DNA from: Methylomarinum sp964474415
GTDB lineage: Bacteria > Pseudomonadota > Gammaproteobacteria > Methylococcales > Methylomonadaceae
DNA length: 20,469 nucleotides
Reading direction: 5' to 3'
NCBI GenBank assembly: GCA_964474415.1
Contig: CAYYSO010000027.1
Span: 1-20,469 of the forward strand
Below are positions 8,205 to 15,678 of the stretch, one piece after another (positions within the stretch are counted from its first letter, which is position 1; every line of letters starts with the position of its first letter). The notes below the pieces were generated by a model. That model worked only from the letters and a program-made list of their open reading frames with translations. It was not told where the DNA came from and did no database searches. The position numbers and the translations under genes are program-made.

Positions 8205-9881
8205 ATGCTATTAAATATCAACATTATTGATCTGGCAGTCGTCAAAACTCTGGACCTGGATCTGGAACCCGGCATGTCTGTTTTGACAGGTGAAACCGGC
8301 GCCGGCAAGTCGATTCTACTAACTGCTTTGGGACTGGCATTAGGAGATCGGGCTGATTCAGGCTATGTTCGCCCCGACAGCAAACGTGCGGAAATCAATA
8401 TCGAATTTGATTTGGCCGATGCACCGCAGGCAAAAGAATGGCTGGAAAAAAATGAACTAAATGACGAACATCATTGCCTGATTCGCAGAGTCATCAATCA
8501 GGATGGACGTTCCAAAGCATACATCAACAACCGTCCTGTCACTTTGCAGACCCTGCAGAGTTTAAGCCGTTTACTGGTTGAAATTCATGGTCAACATGCC
8601 CACTTAACATTATTGAATAGTGAGGAACAAAAGCGCTTACTGGATGGTTTTGCCGGCAACCAGGCCTTATTAAGTAAAATCAATACTGTTTATCAGAACT
8701 GGAAACAATCCAACAGAGAACTTACCAACCTGGTCAAAGCCAGTGCCGACCAAAACGAACGCGAAGAATTGTTACATTACCAGCTTGACGAACTGCAACA
8801 ACTGGATCTGGAAAACTTTAATTATCAAGAGCTCTCCGGAGAACATAATAAACTGGCCAATCTGGAACAGATTTTGAGCAGTGGTCAGCAACAGTTGGAT
8901 ATTCTCTATGAAAATGAACAACAATCGATTAATCAAATGCTGGGACACAGCATTAACGCTATCACCGATCTCAGCCAATATTCTTCCAACATGAGTGAAA
9001 TTGCCGAATTGCTGGAGAATGCACAAATTCAGATCTCAGAAGCATCTCAATATTTGCGACGTTATCTTGAAGCGCAGGAGGCTGACCCACAACGATTAAA
9101 CTGGTTGGATAACCAGCTCAGCATCATTCAGGACTTAAGCCGCAAACACAACACTGAGCCGGAAAAACTGCCGGATACAGGCTTGCTACTTGAACAGGAA
9201 CTCAATAATCTGACCCACAGCAGCGAACGTATTGAAGAACTGGAAATAAGCTGCAAACAACTTTTATCTGAATATACAGCTTTAGCCAGGCAACTCTCTA
9301 AAAAACGTCAGAAATCCGCAACAGAACTGGCTAATAGAATTTCAGCAATGATCAAAGAATTGGGCATGCCGCATGGCGAGTTTCTGGTTGCAGTCACTCA
9401 ACAAGATAACTGTACGCCGTCCTTGAATGGCAATGACCATATTGAATTTCTAGTCAGCGCCAACCCTGGATTACCGGCCAAACCTCTGGCAAAAGTCGCC
9501 TCTGGCGGTGAACTGTCACGCATCAGCCTTGCCATTCAGGTTACTACTAGCACTGATAAAACTACACCTACAATGATATTTGATGAGGTTGATTCAGGCA
9601 TTGGCGGAGGCATTGCCGAAATCGTCGGACAAAAAATGCGCACTCTCAGCCACAATCGCCAAGTTATGTGTGTTACCCATTTACCGCAAGTAGCGGCACA
9701 GGCTCATCATCACTTATTTGTCAGTAAAAGCAATGATAGCGACATAACCTCATCCACCGTCAGACTACTTGATCATTCAGAACGTATAAAAGAAATCGCT
9801 CGTATGCTCGGCGGCATCAATATAACCGAAAACACACTGACACATGCCAAAGAAATGCTAAACACAGGGAATTACAATTAA
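8205..9881 (+). CDS. recN: DNA repair protein RecN
   Basis: 558 residues; E. coli RecN is 553. It is an SMC-like ATPase acting in double-strand break repair. Walker A GETGAGKS is at 29-36. A long coiled-coil region fills the middle (about 150-380). The C-terminal half of the ATPase has ASGGELSRISLAIQ, the ABC-type signature, then Walker B MIFDEVDSGIGGG and VTHLPQVAAQ with the switch His. The ATG lies two bases after nadK with no good Shine-Dalgarno, implying coupled translation. recN is SOS-induced in E. coli, but I see no LexA box at the nadK promoter or near the recN start, so regulation may differ here. Confidence 0.96.
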   Translation: MLLNINIIDLAVVKTLDLDLEPGMSVLTGETGAGKSILLTALGLALGDRADSGYVRPDSKRAEINIEFDLADAPQAKEWLEKNELNDEHHCLIRRVINQDGRSKAYINNRPVTLQTLQSLSRLLVEIHGQHAHLTLLNSEEQKRLLDGFAGNQALLSKINTVYQNWKQSNRELTNLVKASADQNEREELLHYQLDELQQLDLENFNYQELSGEHNKLANLEQILSSGQQQLDILYENEQQSINQMLGHSINAITDLSQYSSNMSEIAELLENAQIQISEASQYLRRYLEAQEADPQRLNWLDNQLSIIQDLSRKHNTEPEKLPDTGLLLEQELNNLTHSSERIEELEISCKQLLSEYTALARQLSKKRQKSATELANRISAMIKELGMPHGEFLVAVTQQDNCTPSLNGNDHIEFLVSANPGLPAKPLAKVASGGELSRISLAIQVTTSTDKTTPTMIFDEVDSGIGGGIAEIVGQKMRTLSHNRQVMCVTHLPQVAAQAHHHLFVSKSNDSDITSSTVRLLDHSERIKEIARMLGGINITENTLTHAKEMLNTGNYN

Positions 9882-9938
9882 CGCCCCGTTTCCCAGTTGA
9901 ATAAAATTCGCAATCAATTATTATAACAGGGTCTCATC

Positions 9939-9989
9939 ATGGCAATGACTTTGAATACCCGTACTGTATGTATTCAGGCACACCAATAA
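9939..9989 (+). pseudogene. Possible remnant of a flagellin N-terminus
   Basis: A 16-codon frame, MAMTLNTRTVCIQAHQ, begins at ATG 9939 after an AGGG element and stops at TAA 9987-9989. Aligned without gaps it resembles the conserved flagellin start MAMTxNTNxxSIQAQR, matching at Met, Ala, Met, Thr, Asn, Thr, Ile, Gln and Ala. Past the stop the same frame reads VLNK, as in the NLNK of flagellins, then decays. No further flagellin sequence follows. With so few residues this may be chance or a real small peptide. Confidence 0.25.
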
Positions 9990-10014
9990 GTTTTAAATAA
10001 AATATATCTAACGT

Positions 10015-10083
10015 AAGCTGTGTAGAACGTAATGACTTAAAAAAGTCACATAGTGAAACTATGTCTACTCCCCACAGCTTTTT
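10015..10083 (+). ncRNA. Possible structured RNA: three-way junction followed by a T-run
   Basis: The outer stem is AAGCTGTG (10015-10022) with CACAGCTT (10073-10080), continued by TAGA/TCTA across a one-sided CTCCC bulge. Inside are two hairpins: GACTT-AAAA-AAGTC (10034-10047, the loop starting at 10039) and ACATAGT-GAA-ACTATGT (10048-10064). The outer stem runs into TTTTT (10079-10083). Nesting of three perfect stems in 66 bases suggests a folded RNA or a branched terminator for recN. I do not recognise it as tmRNA, 6S, SRP or RNase P RNA, and no promoter was identified. Confidence 0.35.
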
Positions 10084-10354
10084 AAGATATTAAGGAGTAT
10101 CTAAATAATTACGTACAGAAATATTAGTATACTTCGCCCGACCTGGTTTTCGATAAAAGTAAATAGCATTAATTTCGAGGCATTGGTTTGCAACCGATCT
10201 ACAAGCTGAAATATTAACCAATACTGATCATCAGCCGGACTATTTTAATACTAATATGAAAAGAAGTACGCAGGTAAGAAACCTATGCCCATTTCAGGTC
10301 AGAGCGCTCAAAGGGTTGCCGTATTTTCCAATTTAAACCAGCGCTTTATTAATT

Positions 10355-10383
10355 AAAAAAGGCAGAAAAAATTCTGCCTTTTT
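10355..10383. terminator. Bidirectional Rho-independent terminator downstream of the H-NS-like gene
   Basis: Stem GGCAGAA (10361-10367) and TTCTGCC (10372-10378), a 4-base loop, six A on the left (10355-10360) and five T on the right (10379-10383). On the minus strand it ends the H-NS-like transcript 20 bases after its stop codon. On the plus strand it would end recN readthrough or any RNA made from the upstream gap. Confidence 0.85.
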
Positions 10384-10403
10384 ATCCCAGTTACCAATAA
10401 AAT

Positions 10404-10718
10404 CTAAATCTCAAATTCAGCTTTATCATGTCCGGCTTTCATTAAAGCCTGCATCCATTTTGGCGCAACCCCTCTACCTGTCCAGGTCTGTGTAGGATTA
10501 TCAGGATTACAGTATTTAGCCGCAACCTTAACACCTTTTCGTGCAGATCGTTTATCCTCTTCCTGAAGTATCACATTAACACCAATTGAAGCAGCTAATT
10601 CTTTAATTTGTGCAATGACTTCTTTCCGCTTGGCGGCCTGTTTTTCTTTCAATGCCTTTTCGGCATTTTGTATAACAGCCTGTAACTCAGTTTCAGAAAG
10701 ATTCAAATACTCGGTCAT
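10404..10718 (-). CDS. H-NS-family DNA-binding protein
   Basis: 104 residues. The N-terminal half (about 8-45) is a charged helix of the kind used for oligomerisation in H-NS proteins. The C-terminal domain carries the family core KYCNPDNPTQTWTGRGVAPKWM (68-89, shown here from K68), with the TWTGRG (78-83) DNA-minor-groove loop. These proteins bind AT-rich DNA and silence or organise it. The start ATG (10716-10718) follows AAGAGG. It has its own promoter, ends at a strong terminator, and follows the DUF2914 gene on the same strand. It is shorter than E. coli H-NS (137 residues) and resembles the compact H-NS-like proteins of other proteobacteria. Binding targets cannot be read from this sequence. 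Confidence 0.88.
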   Translation of the reverse strand: MTEYLNLSETELQAVIQNAEKALKEKQAAKRKEVIAQIKELAASIGVNVILQEEDKRSARKGVKVAAKYCNPDNPTQTWTGRGVAPKWMQALMKAGHDKAEFEI

Positions 10719-10750
10719 AATTACCTCTTAACAATAAAAAATACCGTAAA

Positions 10751-10759
10751 ATTATAACA
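10751..10759 (-). promoter_or_regulatory. Extended -10 promoter of the H-NS-like gene
   Basis: On the minus strand the sequence TGTTATAAT is a perfect extended -10 element (TGnTATAAT). No good -35 lies at the expected distance, which is typical for extended -10 promoters. Transcription would start near 10744, about 25 bases before the ATG. The surrounding DNA is very AT-rich and could itself be a target for H-NS autoregulation; that last point is inference. Confidence 0.6.
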
Positions 10760-10791
10760 CTATTTATTAATAATAAAACTAAAAACAAGTT

Positions 10792-11490
10792 TTAGATAAC
10801 CTCAAATTTTATTAAACTTAATATATTTTCTGACTCATCCACCAGTTTAACAACCCAACGACCTTTAGCTGAATAAGGTAACAATTTACTCGTTGAAGCC
10901 CGCCAACGATTACCTAATATGTGTATCTTTCTTTTAAACACCAGCTTATCGTTTCTAAACCACTCATGAAATAGCACCCGGTCTTTCATATTATTAATTT
11001 CGGTAAAATAATAAACTCCAACAGCTTTTGTTTTATCTGTTAGTATCGGCACGAATATTTCACCAACGGGTTCTTTGTTATTTAATTCTTTCGCAAGTAC
11101 TGCTCTGCTAACCCTGTTATCAAATATATCTGATAAAGCTACAACCCTACCGGCTTTACCATATTCAGCCTGATTATTAATTATTGTTTCAGAATTAATA
11201 ATAGCTTCTTTGTTCTTTTTTCCTTCAACCTGAACAGCCTGCTGAGGATTTATCTTTGAAGTATTAATTTCATGTTCGATCAGATCCTGTTGTTTTATTT
11301 TTTCATCGACAATTTCCTTGTCACCCTCTCCGCAATTGAATATATAAACTAGTAATCCCAAAATAATCATAAACAGAGCAACAGCAATCATAATTCTTTC
11401 AATATGCCATTCGGTGACCATTTTCGGCTGAGTCTGTTTACTTTTTACTTTATCATAATTGATCTTTATAACTACTTTGTTGTCTGCCAT
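10792..11490 (-). CDS. Membrane-anchored DUF2914-domain protein of unknown function
   Basis: 232 residues from ATG 11488-11490, which has GGGA seven bases upstream; an ATG two codons earlier and a GTG at 11506-11508 are less well placed. A basic cytoplasmic N-terminus is followed by one membrane segment (about 33-51, IMIAVALFMIILGLLVYIF), a charged linker (about 55-120), and a C-terminal domain (about 125-232). That domain has the pattern RVLFHEWFRNDKLVFKRKIH, then GNRWRASTSK and GRWVVKLVDESENIL, which I recognise as DUF2914. Topology suggests the domain is periplasmic. The family's function is not known to me. It lies directly upstream of the H-NS-like gene, with 73 bases between and no terminator, and is divergent from sucA. 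Confidence 0.75.
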   Translation of the reverse strand: MADNKVVIKINYDKVKSKQTQPKMVTEWHIERIMIAVALFMIILGLLVYIFNCGEGDKEIVDEKIKQQDLIEHEINTSKINPQQAVQVEGKKNKEAIINSETIINNQAEYGKAGRVVALSDIFDNRVSRAVLAKELNNKEPVGEIFVPILTDKTKAVGVYYFTEINNMKDRVLFHEWFRNDKLVFKRKIHILGNRWRASTSKLLPYSAKGRWVVKLVDESENILSLIKFEVI

Positions 11491-11563
11491 ATTCATTTCC
11501 CAAAACACCCTTGCCCATAGTCATCATTAACAGTAATTTTTTCACTCACCCCCCGACTTTAAC

Positions 11564-11592
11564 TTGGTAATATATCATTTTAGACATAAGAT
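11564..11592 (+). promoter_or_regulatory. Candidate promoter of the suc cluster
   Basis: TTGGTA (11564-11569), 17 bases, TAAGAT (11587-11592). Each hexamer matches the sigma-70 consensus at four of six positions with ideal spacing. The transcript would start about 30 bases before the sucA ATG. This is the best candidate in the 137-base divergent gap; I see no obvious operator. Confidence 0.35.
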
Positions 11593-11627
11593 ATTGACTA
11601 TCACTTGTTGAAAAACTGGAACTTCAC

Positions 11628-14465
11628 ATGAGCAACCTTCTTAAACTGTTTCGTGATTCTTCTGCACTATACGGCAACAATGCAAGCTATATAGAAGATT
11701 TGTATGAACAATATCTGGAAAATCCCGATTCCGTTCCAGAAAGCTGGCGCCGAAAGTTTAATAAAATTCATGATAAAAACACTCATGATATACCTCACAG
11801 CCCAATAATTGAACGCTTCGAGCAATTGGCAATCAGTTCTCCGGGAAGACTCGCAAAACTACAGGGGTTTACAGAAGAAAGTGTCAAAAAACAATCGGCG
11901 GTCGCCCGCCTGATTAATCAATACCGGGTAAGAGGTCATCAAATTGCCAATAACAATCCATTAGGTAAAAACGACCCTGTTCCGGCCGACCTGGAACCTG
12001 CCTATTATGGCTTAGCCGAACCGGATATGGATACCCTGTTTGATACCGGCAATTTATATGGCGTAGACCGTCTGCCGTTACGGGAAATCATCAATACGCT
12101 GAAGGAAATTTATTGCGGCAGTATCGGCACTGAATACATGCATATTGTTGATACCGACTCAAAACGCTGGATTAAAAACAAACTGGAAGGCACCAAGCCC
12201 GGTCTGAAAGACAACCCGGAAAAAAAACAATGGTTACTTAAATTATTAACCGCTGCCGAAGGTATTGAAAAACACTTACATCTAAAATATGTTGGACAAA
12301 AACGTTTTTCTCTGGAAGGCGGTGAAAGTTTAATTCCCATTCTGGATGAATTGACTCAACGTTCCGGTAAAAACAACGCCAAAGAGGTGGTTATTGGCAT
12401 GGCGCATCGCGGCCGACTCAATGTACAGGTTAATATACTGGGGAAAAGTCCGGCCGCTTTATTTGGTGAGTTTGAAGGCACCCATGTCTCCTCTCCCGGC
12501 GTATTGACAGGAGATGTAAAATACCACATGGGTTTTTCATCAAACATCGCAACACCTGGCGGACCCATTCATATCACCCTGGCATTTAACCCATCTCATC
12601 TGGAAATCATCAACCCGGTAGTGGAAGGTTCAGTCAAGGCCCGCCAGGATCGCCGGGGTAAAGGCAGTATTGATACTGTTATCCCAATATTGATACATGG
12701 TGATGCTTCATTTGCCGGTCAGGGTATTGTAATGGAAACTCTGAACATGTCTGAAACCAGGGCATTCTCTACCGGAGGCACAGTACATATTGTTGTTAAC
12801 AATCAAATTGGCTTTACCACCAGCAACCCTTTTGATGCCCGTTCAACCCTGTATTGTACAGATGTTGCCAACATGATCCAGGCGCCGGTATTTCATGTTA
12901 ATGGCGATGACCCGGAAGCAGTGCTTTATGTCACTCAACTCGCTTTGGATTACCGCATGCAGTTTCACAAAGATGTCGTGATTGATCTGATTTGTTACCG
13001 CCGCCTGGGACATAATGAAGCTGATGAACCGGCAACAACCCAGCCGATAATGTATAAAATGATTCGCAATCACCCAACCACCCGACAACTCTATGCACAA
13101 CAATTGATTAAAGAGGGAATTATCACTGAGCAGGAAACTCTGGATATGGAAAAAGATTATCAGCAATTGCTTGAAAACGAACAAGTTGTTTCCAGACCTA
13201 CCCTCAGTAATAAACTTTATTCCTATTCAACTCAATGGGAGCGTTTCCATCACACGCCTTGGACCAGCCCGGCCGATACCCGCGTTGCTCTGGAACGAAT
13301 CCGTTTTTGTAACGACAGAATGCAATGTCTGCCAGCAGGATTTGAGTTGCACTCCCGTGTCGCAAAAGTCATGGAGAACCGCAATAAAATGGCAGCCGGC
13401 GCGCACCCGTTAGATTGGGGGTTCGCTGAAAATATGGCATACGCCACGCTGTTACTAGAGAACTATGAAGTCCGACTGACCGGCCAGGATATTGGCAGAG
13501 GTACCTTTTTTCACCGCCATGCAATACTTTACAACCAGATCAATGGTGAACCCTATATTCCCCTCCAGCATCTGGATAAAAATCAGGCCAGACCGCAAAT
13601 TTTTGATTCACTGTTATCAGAAGCCGGAGTCCTGGGATTTGAATACGGTTACAGTTCTACAGAGCCCAACAAACTGGTGATCTGGGAAGCGCAATTCGGA
13701 GATTTCGCCAATGGCGCACAAGTTGTTATTGATCAATTTATCAGTTCTGGCGAAACTAAATGGGGACGTCTCAGTGGCTTGGTTATGCTGCTACCACATG
13801 GTTTTGAAGGTCAGGGGCCGGAACATTCTTCCGCCCGTCTGGAACGCTATCTGCAATTGTGTGCGGACCATAATATCCAGGTTTGCACACCGACTACGCC
13901 AGCGCAGATCTTTCATTTATTACGGCGTCAGCTGATCAGACAATACCGTAAACCCCTGATCATCATGAGTCCCAAAAGTCTGCTCCGACATAAACAGGCT
14001 GTTTCGACTCTGGAAGACCTGACCGATGGGCAGTTTTATCCGGTTATTGGAGAACAGGATGACCTGAATATCACCGGGATTACCCGTCTGGTGCTATGTG
14101 CCGGCAAAATTTACTATGATTTACTGGAAGTACGCAGACGCGATAAATTAAAGCATATTGCCATTATACGTATTGAACAGCTTTACCCTTTTCCTGATGA
14201 AATTTTCAGGAAGGAAATAAATCAATATCCTAATATTAAACACATTATCTGGTGTCAGGAAGAACCTAAAAATCAGGGCGCCTGGTATCAAAGTAAACAT
14301 CATTTTTACACTAATCTCGACAAACATATCACCATTACCTATGCTGGAAGACCGCCCTCTGCAGCGCCTGCAGTAGGTAATTTCAGAACCCATATCCAAG
14401 AACAACGCGCTGTCGTCAATACAGCCTTATACGGAAACACCCAAGGAAATAAAGATGAGCTTTGA
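11628..14465 (+). CDS. sucA: 2-oxoglutarate dehydrogenase E1 component
   Basis: 945 residues; E. coli SucA is 933. It decarboxylates 2-oxoglutarate with thiamine diphosphate and passes the succinyl group to lipoyl-E2 in the TCA cycle. The N-terminal segment SALYGNNASYIEDLYEQYLE is the typical E2-binding region of E1o. Active-site segments are intact: GMAHRGRLN (about 256-264), YHMGFSS, NPSHLEI, the ThDP/Mg motif with GDAS near 358 and NNQIGFTTSNP near 391, YRRLGHNEADEP, and the C-terminal EAQFGDFANGAQ and LLPHGFEGQGPEHSSAR. The ATG at 11628 follows CTGGAAC, a modest Shine-Dalgarno. The gene overlaps sucB by 11 bases. No sdh or sucCD genes flank it here, unlike in E. coli. Confidence 0.97.
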   Translation: MSNLLKLFRDSSALYGNNASYIEDLYEQYLENPDSVPESWRRKFNKIHDKNTHDIPHSPIIERFEQLAISSPGRLAKLQGFTEESVKKQSAVARLINQYRVRGHQIANNNPLGKNDPVPADLEPAYYGLAEPDMDTLFDTGNLYGVDRLPLREIINTLKEIYCGSIGTEYMHIVDTDSKRWIKNKLEGTKPGLKDNPEKKQWLLKLLTAAEGIEKHLHLKYVGQKRFSLEGGESLIPILDELTQRSGKNNAKEVVIGMAHRGRLNVQVNILGKSPAALFGEFEGTHVSSPGVLTGDVKYHMGFSSNIATPGGPIHITLAFNPSHLEIINPVVEGSVKARQDRRGKGSIDTVIPILIHGDASFAGQGIVMETLNMSETRAFSTGGTVHIVVNNQIGFTTSNPFDARSTLYCTDVANMIQAPVFHVNGDDPEAVLYVTQLALDYRMQFHKDVVIDLICYRRLGHNEADEPATTQPIMYKMIRNHPTTRQLYAQQLIKEGIITEQETLDMEKDYQQLLENEQVVSRPTLSNKLYSYSTQWERFHHTPWTSPADTRVALERIRFCNDRMQCLPAGFELHSRVAKVMENRNKMAAGAHPLDWGFAENMAYATLLLENYEVRLTGQDIGRGTFFHRHAILYNQINGEPYIPLQHLDKNQARPQIFDSLLSEAGVLGFEYGYSSTEPNKLVIWEAQFGDFANGAQVVIDQFISSGETKWGRLSGLVMLLPHGFEGQGPEHSSARLERYLQLCADHNIQVCTPTTPAQIFHLLRRQLIRQYRKPLIIMSPKSLLRHKQAVSTLEDLTDGQFYPVIGEQDDLNITGITRLVLCAGKIYYDLLEVRRRDKLKHIAIIRIEQLYPFPDEIFRKEINQYPNIKHIIWCQEEPKNQGAWYQSKHHFYTNLDKHITITYAGRPPSAAPAVGNFRTHIQEQRAVVNTALYGNTQGNKDEL

Positions 14466-15675
14466 AATTCTGGTCCCGGACCTTCCCGAATCGGTTTCTG
14501 ATGCAACACTGTCCACCTGGCATAAAAAGCCCGGCGACCGGGTCAATAAAAATGATAACCTGGTTGATTTAGAAACTGATAAGGTCGTGCTTGAAGTCCC
14601 CGCACCCACCTCTGGAATCTTAACAAAAGTCCTTAAAGAAAACGGCTCAACTGTAATGAGTGGAGACCTGCTGGCATTAATGGAACAACAGGAGGAGGAA
14701 TCTGACACCAATGCTAAAAATGAAATCAGCAAAAACCCGGTCGATGATATCCCTTTAAGCCCTGCCGTAAGACGATTAATACAGAAAAACCAACTGGATC
14801 CAAAGACCATTTTAGGATCAGGAAAGCACGGCCGTATTCTGAAAACCGATGTGCTTGCATATCTGGAGAAACAGCAACAAGCTCAACAAAAGACTGATAA
14901 CAATACAAGCAGACAAACAATAAAAACAGAAACTCCCGAATCGACTAATAATTACCTGACAGCTACTGCCAGTTTGCGTCCGGAACAACGCGTTCCCATG
15001 ACCCGCCTGCGTGCCAAAGTGGCAGAGCGGTTATTGCAAGCTCAACAAAATGCCGCCATGTTAACAACTTTTAATGAGGTTGACATGCAGGCTGTTATTA
15101 ATCTGCGGCAGCAATACAAAGAACGTTTTGAGCAAAAACATGGAGTAAAACTTGGCTTTATGTCTTTCTTTGTCAAAGCCTCCATAGAAGCGTTAAAACG
15201 TTTTCCGGCTGTCAATGCCTCTATTGATGATAACGATATTATCTATCACGGCTACTATGATATTGGCATCGCTGTCTCTTCACCACGAGGACTGATCGTC
15301 CCGGTTATCCGCGATGCCGACCAGCTGGATTTTGCCGGCATCGAAAAAAGCATCTCCGAATATGGCGGCAAAGCCCATGACGGCTCATTGAGTGTTGAAG
15401 ATCTGACGGGAGGCACATTCACGATTACTAATGGCGGCATTTTTGGTTCCATGCTTTCCACCCCTATACTCAACCCGCCACAATGCGCCATATTAGGCAT
15501 GCATGCCATAAAAGAGCGCCCAGTTGTTGAAAACGGTGAAATTGTCATCCGGCCGGTCATGTATCTGGCTCTTTCCTATGATCATCGTCTGGTTGACGGC
15601 AAAGAGGCTGTCCAGTTTTTAGGGACAATAAAAGAATGCCTGGAAGCGCCCGCTCATCTGCTACTCAACATATAA
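14455..15675 (+). CDS. sucB: Dihydrolipoyllysine-residue succinyltransferase, E2 of 2-oxoglutarate dehydrogenase
   Basis: 406 residues, close to E. coli SucB (405). The single lipoyl domain (1-77) has the lipoylated Lys43 in ETDKVVLEV. A polar hinge leads to a peripheral subunit-binding domain (about 101-140, with SPAVRRLIQKNQL and GKHGRILKTDVLAYL), then a second linker and the catalytic acyltransferase core. The core ends in SYDHRLVDG with catalytic His377 and Asp381. It transfers succinyl from E1 to CoA and forms the core of the complex. The ATG lies inside the end of sucA (11-base overlap) behind a strong AAGGAA element. All key residues are present, so the E2 looks functional, in contrast to the E3 gene that follows three bases later. 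Confidence 0.97.
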   Translation: MSFEILVPDLPESVSDATLSTWHKKPGDRVNKNDNLVDLETDKVVLEVPAPTSGILTKVLKENGSTVMSGDLLALMEQQEEESDTNAKNEISKNPVDDIPLSPAVRRLIQKNQLDPKTILGSGKHGRILKTDVLAYLEKQQQAQQKTDNNTSRQTIKTETPESTNNYLTATASLRPEQRVPMTRLRAKVAERLLQAQQNAAMLTTFNEVDMQAVINLRQQYKERFEQKHGVKLGFMSFFVKASIEALKRFPAVNASIDDNDIIYHGYYDIGIAVSSPRGLIVPVIRDADQLDFAGIEKSISEYGGKAHDGSLSVEDLTGGTFTITNGGIFGSMLSTPILNPPQCAILGMHAIKERPVVENGEIVIRPVMYLALSYDHRLVDGKEAVQFLGTIKECLEAPAHLLLNI

Positions 15676-15678
15676 GCC

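Larger units (their letters stand above)
9882..10354. other. Long non-coding gap after recN, rich in hairpins
   Basis: This stretch lies between the recN stop and the terminator next to the H-NS-like gene and has no convincing intact protein gene. It contains the branched inverted repeat at 10015-10083, a 7-bp hairpin ATTGGTT-TGC-AACCGAT (10182-10198) whose left arm could alternatively pair with AACCAAT (10216-10222), and a 10-bp inverted pair, ATATTAGTAT (10121-10130) and ATACTAATAT (10248-10257). An 8-bp palindrome GAGCGCTC lies near 10302. It ends at a strong terminator. It may be an RNA gene, a decayed gene, or both. Confidence 0.4.

Noticed and set aside
10302..10310. GAGCGCTC palindrome as an operator
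   Set aside because: An 8-bp palindrome is expected by chance, and no regulated gene starts nearby.
9990..10383. tmRNA, 6S RNA, SRP RNA or RNase P RNA
   Set aside because: I looked for the conserved ends and cores of these RNAs on both strands and found none.
14427..14810. 127-codon frame antisense to sucB
   Set aside because: It covers the conserved lipoyl-domain coding region and has no recognisable domain.
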